NCBI RefSeq assembly: GCF_000648235.2
Contig: NZ_AP017977.1
Span: 1,674,001-1,738,000, forward strand
DNA from: Neochlamydia sp. S13
GTDB lineage: Bacteria; Chlamydiota; Chlamydiia; Chlamydiales; Parachlamydiaceae
Direction of reading: 5' to 3'
Length of the DNA stretch: 64,000 nt
In this document: one piece after another, positions 58,168 to 64,000 of the stretch
Layout of the letters: the number at the start of each line of letters is the position of its first letter
How positions within the stretch are numbered: the stretch's first letter is position 1
Made by a program: the position numbers and the translations under genes
The notes under the pieces: generated by a model
Database searches by the model: none
Seen by the model: only the letters and a program-made list of their open reading frames with translations
What the model was told of the DNA's origin: nothing

Positions 58168-59186
58168 ATGAAATTCATCTTTTGTCTAAAGATGAACGGG
58201 AACTTTTCTTTAGAGCTGCCACTGATATCAAGAACATGCCCTTTGAAATTATTGAGAAAGATTATTGGGTCGTATGGGTTTTGGAAAGACTCTTCTCGCT
58301 AGAGAAGATGAGGCCGCATCTCACCTTTAAAGGAGGTACGTCCCTTTCAAAAGTATATGGATTAATTGATCGTTTTTCAGAAGATATTGATCTTTCAATT
58401 GAAAGAGAATTCTTTGGTTTTGGTGCACCCCATGACCCTGAAAATGCACCATCCAAGAAAAAGCAAAATGCAATCATCGATAATCTTTCAAAAGCTTGCT
58501 CCAATTATGTTCAAACTCAGATGCTAGCTGAACTTAAAGATGCTTTTGCTGCAAAACTCGGAACAATTGATGGGTGGCAAGTCTTCCCTGACCAAGAAGA
58601 CCCCGATGCCCAAACATTATTATTTGAATATCCAAGCGAAACCTCAAAAGCTGGGTACATTCGTCCGCTTGTAAAAATCGAAATTGGTGCAAGATCAGAA
58701 CACTGGCCTGTCAGCGAACATAGAATAAAGAGCTACACTAAAGAAGCACTAAAAGAAAAAATTCATGAATCTGAAATATGGGTTCGAGTACTGAATGCTG
58801 AGCGTACTTTCTGGGAGAAAGCGACTATCCTTCATCAATATGCACATTTACCCGAAGATAAAAAGCTTCCGCCACGAATTTCAAGGCATTATTATGACTT
58901 TTTCCGTTTGCTCAATTCGGAGATCAAGGAGAAGGCTCTTATCGAGATAGCTCTACTTGGAAGAGTTGCCATCCACAAAAGCATTTACTTTGCATCAAGT
59001 TGGGCAAACTACGGAACAGCTCGAAAGGGAACCTTGAAGCTCTTTCCTCCTCCGCGAATTCTAAAAGAACTTGAGAAAGACTATGGTCTGATGAAGTCCA
59101 TGTTTTTTAGGGAAATTTCAGAATGGGAATTAATTTTAACAACAATTGAAAAGTTTGAAAAAGAGTTTAATGGTTTCAAGGAATAA
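58164..59186 (+). CDS. AbiEii-type nucleotidyltransferase toxin
   Basis: 340 residues. The DNA polymerase-beta-like NTase motif is clear: HLTFKGGTSLSKVYGLIDRFSEDIDLSI with GGTSLSK (57-63) and DxD (74/76), preceded by IIEKDYWVVWVLERLFSL. Downstream are RPLVKIEIGARSEHWP, the VLNAERTFWEKATILHQYAH motif and RISRHYYDFFRLL, all typical of AbiEii. These toxins transfer nucleotides to tRNA or other targets and give phage abortive infection. All motifs are intact; it overlaps the antitoxin by 4 bp. Confidence 0.92.
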   Translation: MNEIHLLSKDERELFFRAATDIKNMPFEIIEKDYWVVWVLERLFSLEKMRPHLTFKGGTSLSKVYGLIDRFSEDIDLSIEREFFGFGAPHDPENAPSKKKQNAIIDNLSKACSNYVQTQMLAELKDAFAAKLGTIDGWQVFPDQEDPDAQTLLFEYPSETSKAGYIRPLVKIEIGARSEHWPVSEHRIKSYTKEALKEKIHESEIWVRVLNAERTFWEKATILHQYAHLPEDKKLPPRISRHYYDFFRLLNSEIKEKALIEIALLGRVAIHKSIYFASSWANYGTARKGTLKLFPPPRILKELEKDYGLMKSMFFREISEWELILTTIEKFEKEFNGFKE

Positions 59187-59244
59187 GCAACGATGACGTC
59201 AGAGACATCCACAAGAAACTACCTCTTTTTTCTTCTTATAATGA

Positions 59245-60157
59245 TTTAAATTTTATATTTCTTATTATCAACATATACCTAAAAAAAGTAATTAATGGTT
59301 GGAGCAAGAGTAGAAAATTTGCTTAAGTTTGCTGCCACAATCTTCTTAAAATTAGCCCAAAAGGTTTCAATAGGGTTTAAATCGGGAGAATAGGGCGGTA
59401 AAAATAAAATCTCACACCCTGCCTTTTTGATAAGCTCATGAGTGGCTTGCGATTTATGAAAGGTAGCATTATCCATAATCAGGACCTGCCCTGTTTTAAG
59501 TTCGGGTATCAATATTTTTTCTAGCCAAAAGTTAAACAAAAGAGAATTACAAGTACCTGTATAACAAAAAGGAGCTAAAATTTTAGACTTCTGTTTAGCT
59601 GCTATAAAGCTTTCTCTAGCAAATGAACGGCCTGCTATAGCACCATAAATCTTTTCTCCTATAGGTGATCTTGCATGTTGGCGCTGTAAGTAGGCATTTA
59701 TCCCGCTCTCATCTATGTAAATTCTATTTTCTTCCGGAATGTTTTCTAGCTTTTGTCTAAATTCCTCTCGCTTATTCTCATCTCTTTCCTTGTAGAAGGG
59801 TGTCTTTTTTTTAAAGTGATTTTCAGTCTTTTACAAGCATAAAAAACTGCAGCTATTGTCACTCCGAATTCCTCAGCTATTTCCCTAAGGTATGCATCGG
59901 GAGTTTGTTTTACATATAGTTTTAGCTTTTCACTATCTATTTTACTGGGGCTCTGCCGTCTTTTTTTAGGAGCTAGATTACCTTGTTTTTTCCGCTTAAT
60001 CCAGTTTGTTAACGTACGAGCTGCTACGCCAAACACCACACTAGCTGTGGCTATTGAGCCGCCATTCTCTATATAATTCAAAGCTTTTTTTCTTAAATCG
60101 TGTGAATATACCATGCCAATTGATTATACATATATCCTTAGAAAAATAGAATTTAAA
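59245..60157 (-). mobile_element. IS630-family insertion sequence
   Basis: Imperfect terminal inverted repeats: 59245-59264 (TTTAAATTTTATATTTCTTA) against the complement of 60138-60157, about 17 of 20 matching. The element is ~0.91 kb with one transposase gene in two frames. IS630 elements insert at TA, and TA is found beside the right end. It lies after the AbiE-type operon, not within it. Confidence 0.75.
59279..60114 (-). CDS. IS630 transposase, two frames joined by A8 slippage
   Basis: About 278 residues if joined. Frame 1 (from 60114) gives the HTH domain VYSHDLRKKALNYIENGGSIATASVVFGVAARTLTNWIKRKKQ and a second HTH, ending at a stop 59746. Frame 2 (-1) starts around LKKKTPFYKERDENKREEF and carries the DDE set: IYIDESGINAYLQRQHARSPIGEK, VLIMDNATFHKS and PYSPDLNPIETFWANFKK. 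The frames cross at TTTAAAAAAAAG near 59805-59815, a good -1 slippage site. I read this as programmed frameshifting; a random indel is the alternative. Confidence 0.85.
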
Positions 60158-60186
60158 TAACCATACTTGTCGGTGGTACAGCCTGC

Positions 60187-60420
60187 TCACGTAAAAAGCT
60201 TGCGGAGCAAGCTGAGAAAATCTATTAATCGCTTGGCTTGATCTTTCTCTAAATAAGTTTTGATCTTTAACCCAATCTCTTCAGCCATTAATAGGTATGG
60301 ATAAGGCTCAAAATCATGAACCTCGACCCAAAATAGCCTTATGGTATAAAGCAGTGTCGGCGAGGTTAAAATTCATGCAATGATTAATCTCTAGCTCAGG
60401 GATGATATTTCTTTCTAAAT
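60187..60420 (-). pseudogene. frameshifted remnant of unknown gene
   Basis: On the minus strand one frame reads ERNIIPELEINHCMNFNLADTALY and the next continues TIRLFWVEVHDFEPYPYLLMAEEIGLKIKTYLEKDQAKRLIDFLSLLRKLFT to a stop at 60187. The pieces look like the end of one protein with a frameshift near 60345. I cannot name the family. The remaining bases to 60621 show no gene. Confidence 0.4.
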
Positions 60421-60621
60421 GGTGAGTTTTTCCCTAGAAATAAGGTTGAGTGAATAGTAGATTTTAGCCAATCAAAAGGTCTAAATACTTCTTGTAACCC
60501 CCTCCAATCCATTAATTACTTGCCTATCATGATTGAAAAGCTAAAGCGAATGAAGGAATTTTAAAGCCTTGCTTTTCTTCTAAGCGCCCCTAAAAAACAA
60601 ATTTTTTTTAGATAACCAACG

Positions 60622-61242
60622 CTAAAAAATATATTTTTTCCATACAATTAGCCAATCTATTCCAAACCAAATAATAGCAACAAAGCTCAGCAGGCAAATA
60701 AAGGCGAAAAAATAAGCGATAAGGATAAAAAAGCCGTCATCTTCTAAAAATGCTAGGCCAAAGGCTAGAAGGGGTAAAGCTGCTAATAAGTTGGTGAAAG
60801 GAATGGGAAGTGGTAATGATAAAAAGAAAGCCAAAACAGCAATGGTCAGTCCATGAATAATATGTAAATAGCGATTTCTTACTAGCCCTACCCACCGGGT
60901 AGAAATCAAAAAGCCAAGCTTGGTATCTATTTTAAGCACATAGAACATTACCTTCTTTAAAAACAAAAAGGGGATCTTTTTTTGCAATAACCTCTTAGGA
61001 AGCCAAACTTTATGTCCAAACGCAATCTTTAAACCTATTAAAAGGATTAACAATCCTAAAAGAGTGGATAGCCCAGGGATTTGCATGGGACTACAGAAAG
61101 GAAGACTCAACACAATTAACAAGGTAGCGTAACCTTGATCGGCCAAATGATCCATAATTTTTTGGACCGATAGCTCTTCTGAATGCGTTTGGCTTAATAA
61201 ATTCTCGAGCTTTTCAGCTAAAGAAGAACATTTTTTTAACAT
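60622..61242 (-). CDS. ExoD-family membrane protein
   Basis: 206 residues. ExoD pattern: a short N-terminal soluble part (EELSVQKIMDHLADQGYATLLIVLSLPFCSPMQIPGLSTLLGLLILLIGLKIAFG), the amphipathic KVWLPKRLLQKKIP, and a hydrophobic C-terminus (RYLHIIHGLTIAVLAFFLSLPLPIPFTNLLAALPLLAFGLAFLEDDGFFILIAYF). The family is named for exopolysaccharide synthesis in rhizobia, but the biochemical role is unknown. Four to five membrane helices. Single gene. Confidence 0.88.
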   Translation of the reverse strand: MLKKCSSLAEKLENLLSQTHSEELSVQKIMDHLADQGYATLLIVLSLPFCSPMQIPGLSTLLGLLILLIGLKIAFGHKVWLPKRLLQKKIPFLFLKKVMFYVLKIDTKLGFLISTRWVGLVRNRYLHIIHGLTIAVLAFFLSLPLPIPFTNLLAALPLLAFGLAFLEDDGFFILIAYFFAFICLLSFVAIIWFGIDWLIVWKKYIF

Positions 61243-61480
61243 ATTGCTCTGTAATGAAATTGCTGGATGTAGGATTGAGAATAAAAACTTGCGTATATGG
61301 CTATCAATTTTATCAACCTTTATCCTCTTTATTTGGATTAAAAGATCTTTTTAAGGGCTAAAAAATGTTGCTCTTCACCTACCACTTTTGTCTTTTCTGC
61401 CCTATTCGTTGTTTACTTAAAAAGGAGAGCTTTTGGCAACAGACCCAATGAGCTTAAAAACCTTTAATTACGTGTAGTGA

Positions 61481-62779
61481 TTATAAAATTTCAGCTGCAA
61501 GGGCTGCCAATTCACTGCGTTCTGTCTTCTCCATAAATACATGTCCATAAACTTGCTGATTGCTAAAGCGTCCCACTACATAGCTAAGGCCATTAGAATC
61601 CTTATCTAAATAAGGATTATCAATTTGTGTAGGATCCCCTGTTAAAATAACCTTCGTGTTTTCTCCTGCACGAGAAACAATCGTTTTCACTTCATGAGGA
61701 GTAAGATTTTGAGCTTCATCAATAATAATATACATCTTTGGCAAAGAACGTCCCCTTATATAAGTAACGGCTTCCATTTCAATCTTTTTGCTTTCCATCA
61801 CCCACCGCAGAGTTTCGCTAGGCTCACTTCCTGCTGAATCACAGAGATATTCTAGATTATCATAGATAGGTTGCATCCAATTTAATAATTTTTCTTCCTT
61901 AGTGCCTGGCAGATACCCAATGTCACGCCCAAGGGGAATCACAGGGCGGCTAACGAGAATGCGCGTATAAGTCCCTTCATCGAATACCTTACGTAAGCCA
62001 CAGGCCAATGCTAAAAGTGTTTTTCCCGTACCTGCTTGCCCAATCAGTGAAACTAATTTGATTTCATCCCGCAAAAGGGCATCAATCGCGCATCTTTGCT
62101 CTACGTTAAGAGGTTTAATTCCCCAAAGGTTATTAGCTTTTATAAGGGGCTCAACTATCCCTCGCTTTGCATTATACTTACCAACCCCTGATGAGTGCTC
62201 GGGAGAAGAAAAAATACAATATTCATTAGGATGTAAATCTTCGGCCTCTACCTGAATAGCTCCATCTTTGTAAAACACATCAATAGCATGTTTAGGCATT
62301 TCTATCCGGCGTAACCCCTTATACATGGACGCATAGGAATATTTTAAATTTTCGTAATCTTCTGTTTCTAAACCAATGGCTTCGGCTTTAATACGGGCAG
62401 CAAAATCTTTGGAAACAAATACCACGTTCTCTCCCTTCTCTTTTAGAAAGAAAGCAGCTAAAATAATTTTATTATCATTATTGGAAAGAGCAAAATTATA
62501 AGAGTAATCGGTTTTAAATTCGACTTGGATACGTATCACTGCCTGGTTATCTAAAGTAACGCCGGCATGCAAGTTTCCAGCGCCTATAGTATTTAGATTA
62601 CTTAAATAGCGAAAGACCGCACGCGAATTACGTCCTAAATCGCTTGGCAAGCGTTTCATTTTGTCCAATTCTTCTAATACCGTGACGGGAATAATCACAT
62701 TTTGGCCAGGAAATTTGATGATCGCTTCTGGATCATGCAATAAAACGTTAGTATCAAGAACAAATGTTTTCGAGAGCAT
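61481..62779 (-). CDS. PhoH-family ATPase with N-terminal PIN domain
   Basis: 432 residues, the long YlaK/PhoH2 layout. The PIN domain (1-~145) has TFVLDTNVLLHDPEAI, VLEELDKMKRLPSDLGRNSRAVFRYL and NNDNKIILAAFFLKE..VVFVSKDFAARIKA with its acidic residues. The PhoH domain has Walker A LIGQAGTGKTLLALACGL, Walker B MYIIIDEAQNLTPHEVKTIVSRAG and VILTGDPTQIDNPYLD. PhoH2 proteins act as RNA helicase and RNase. AGGAG precedes the ATG. Single gene. Confidence 0.94.
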   Translation of the reverse strand: MLSKTFVLDTNVLLHDPEAIIKFPGQNVIIPVTVLEELDKMKRLPSDLGRNSRAVFRYLSNLNTIGAGNLHAGVTLDNQAVIRIQVEFKTDYSYNFALSNNDNKIILAAFFLKEKGENVVFVSKDFAARIKAEAIGLETEDYENLKYSYASMYKGLRRIEMPKHAIDVFYKDGAIQVEAEDLHPNEYCIFSSPEHSSGVGKYNAKRGIVEPLIKANNLWGIKPLNVEQRCAIDALLRDEIKLVSLIGQAGTGKTLLALACGLRKVFDEGTYTRILVSRPVIPLGRDIGYLPGTKEEKLLNWMQPIYDNLEYLCDSAGSEPSETLRWVMESKKIEMEAVTYIRGRSLPKMYIIIDEAQNLTPHEVKTIVSRAGENTKVILTGDPTQIDNPYLDKDSNGLSYVVGRFSNQQVYGHVFMEKTERSELAALAAEIL

Positions 62780-63117
62780 ACTAGATCTCCTTGTTGCGAT
62801 AAATCAGTAGCAAATTTTCTTTTCGACTTGAACAAAAAAGGAAAACAGGAAAATTTTACTTTTCTGTAAGGCAGGTCTCTTAGATATAAGATAAGGAATG
62901 AGAAGAAAAAAGTAAAAAATTAATATTTTTTAATATATTCTTTTTCCTGAGCAGACCTTATTTACTATTCATTTACTTCTTTTTCAATATGTTACAAATC
63001 AACTCAGCACTCAACAACATTGACTGCTAAAAAACACTTGACTTGTATTTTCTTTTATCGTATGTTATGAGTATAATTAAAGATTATTACATTATTTTTA
63101 ATAAGTGAGGTATCAGG
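62780..63117. other. divergent intergenic region
   Basis: About 340 bases between the divergent PhoH and 63118 genes, AT-rich. It contains the promoter proposed at 63038-63066; otherwise nothing was recognised. Confidence 0.45.
63038..63066 (+). promoter_or_regulatory. sigma70-like promoter
   Basis: TTGACT, a 17-bp spacer and TATGTT. Transcription would start near 63073 and give a leader of about 45 nt before the ATG at 63118. Confidence 0.5.
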
Positions 63118-63822
63118 ATGAAAATTAATGATAAAATATTAAGCATCCCCCCTTATATTTCGACTAGCTGGAGGCATGTAAAATCTCTCCAAATGAAAGG
63201 ACCTTTTTTAGTCATCACTTTAATGGGCGGCGAATCAATTAACATTCCTAACCTTAAAGGAGAAGTAATTGAGCAAATCTTCAGTGCCCATGCTGAGTAT
63301 TTAGAAAAATCTATTGATTCTCAAGAGGAGAGTGATCCTACTTTATCTCAAGCCATGTTAAATACCGATCAAGGCGAAGTGCCTTTTAAGCTAGGAATTG
63401 GCTCTATCGATGGTATGGGCAATCCCTTAATTCATAATCCAGCACAACGCGATGCTCCCGATATTCCTAAGCAAATTTTAGAAAAAATTGCAGCTATCGC
63501 TAAAATTATTTCTCCAGAAGAGCTGAATGTATTGCCTAAAGCAGAATTAGACTGTAACTGTCTTCACTGCCAAATTGTGCGCACCATCAATATAGCTGTG
63601 GAACCAGAAATGATGACCGCTATGAACGCAGAAGAAGAGGAAGTTAAAGAGGAAGAACTAGTCTTCCAACAATGGGATGTGACCCAAGCAGGTGATAAGC
63701 TATTTAATGTGATGAACAAATTAGATACGCAAGAAAATTATAGAGTTTATTTAGGACATCCTGTGGGCTGTACTTGTGGAAAATCAAGCTGCGAGCATAT
63801 AGTAGCTGTCCTTAAAAGTTAA
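63118..63822 (+). CDS. conserved hypothetical protein with SWIM-like Cys/His motif
   Basis: 234 residues. The N-terminal ~60 residues (INDKILSIPPYISTSWRHVKSLQMKG..VITLMGGESINIPNL) look like a small beta domain. There are two cysteine groups: CNCLHC near 145 and HPVGCTCGKSSCEH at the end, which fits CxC-x4-CxH of SWIM zinc fingers. A zinc-bound, nucleic-acid or protein-binding role is inferred. GAGG lies 7 nt before the ATG. I believe it is conserved in chlamydiae but cannot check. Confidence 0.7.
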   Translation: MKINDKILSIPPYISTSWRHVKSLQMKGPFLVITLMGGESINIPNLKGEVIEQIFSAHAEYLEKSIDSQEESDPTLSQAMLNTDQGEVPFKLGIGSIDGMGNPLIHNPAQRDAPDIPKQILEKIAAIAKIISPEELNVLPKAELDCNCLHCQIVRTINIAVEPEMMTAMNAEEEEVKEEELVFQQWDVTQAGDKLFNVMNKLDTQENYRVYLGHPVGCTCGKSSCEHIVAVLKS

Positions 63823-64000
63823 AAACTTATTATTTTCCCTAGCTAATCCCCCATTTTTCTTTTGTCCGTAAATACTTCAAATTAATGCATCGCACTATTT
63901 TTTATCTTTTTCTTTAAAGAAAAAATTGTCTGATGCATTAATTCTATCCAAACCTCCTAACTTCCTTGACAATTTTTAATCTAGTCCATAAAATTTTTAT
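63823..64000. other. non-coding to the window end
   Basis: 178 AT-rich bases. The word AATGCATCG at 63884-63892 and GATGCATTA at 63932-63940 are near inverted repeats around a T/A-rich loop, which may be a terminator-like hairpin for the preceding gene. Confidence 0.4.

Overview
The window looks like a chromosomal segment of an amoeba-associated chlamydia (Parachlamydiales, probably Parachlamydiaceae: Parachlamydia, Protochlamydia or Neochlamydia type). The reasons are a 16S gene that begins with the chlamydial GAGAATTTGATC variant, an rRNA spacer with no tRNA, low G+C, a eukaryote-type IleRS, a DacA-type c-di-AMP cyclase with folP and a YbbR-domain gene, cytochrome bd oxidase, KpsF/KdsD, and several eukaryote-like or host-directed proteins. 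The genus is an inference.

Layout. 1-8.8 kb: an IS transposase tail, a DUF255/thioredoxin protein, a PAP2 phosphatase, DUF378, a GNAT acetyltransferase and a large kinase-like protein, with long AT-rich gaps. 9.2-28.8 kb: an accessory hotspot. It ends at an intact tRNA(CAT) gene at 28.7 kb, and partial copies of that tRNA's 3' half recur at 11.55, 18.66, 21.82 and 27.49 kb, with a very decayed one near 9.17 kb. Two of the copies have a broken tyrosine integrase beside them. The segments between the copies carry a kinase/ankyrin protein, a second kinase-like protein, toxin-antitoxin modules (DinJ-YafQ plus a dead twin, RelBE-like, HigBA-like), a 2OG-Fe(II) oxygenase, a tandem-Nudix protein, CcbP and DUF6155 proteins, and wrecked phage or satellite genes (primase Toprim, phBC6A51-like HTH). 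I read this as repeated integration into one tRNA gene followed by decay.

29.2-38.8 kb is core genome: nusB-murB-PHP-folC on the plus strand, cydAB on the minus strand, then folP-dacA-ybbR-rsmE on the plus strand (folate, c-di-AMP, ribosome modification). 38.8-42.3 kb holds a CgeB-like glycosyltransferase and a 677-residue protein with a proline-rich PLPPLPPR motif and a C-terminal RhoGEF (DH) domain, a strong candidate host-directed effector. 42.45-47.7 kb is an rRNA operon on the minus strand (16S-23S-5S). 48.9-55.7 kb holds nhaD, a membrane protein, kdsD/kpsF and ileS. The tmRNA gene ssrA (55.9 kb) borders a second, smaller accessory patch: a Cdd1-like HhH protein, a YjdF-like protein lacking an ATG, an AbiE-type toxin-antitoxin operon preceded by two mirror-related 29-bp palindromes, and an IS630 element with a poly-A frameshift site. 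The window ends with an ExoD-family protein, a PhoH/PIN protein and a conserved hypothetical protein with a SWIM-like cysteine/histidine motif.

All calls rest on reading the sequence and on remembered family motifs; no searches were run. Start codons were moved where a ribosome binding site or domain boundary argued for it.
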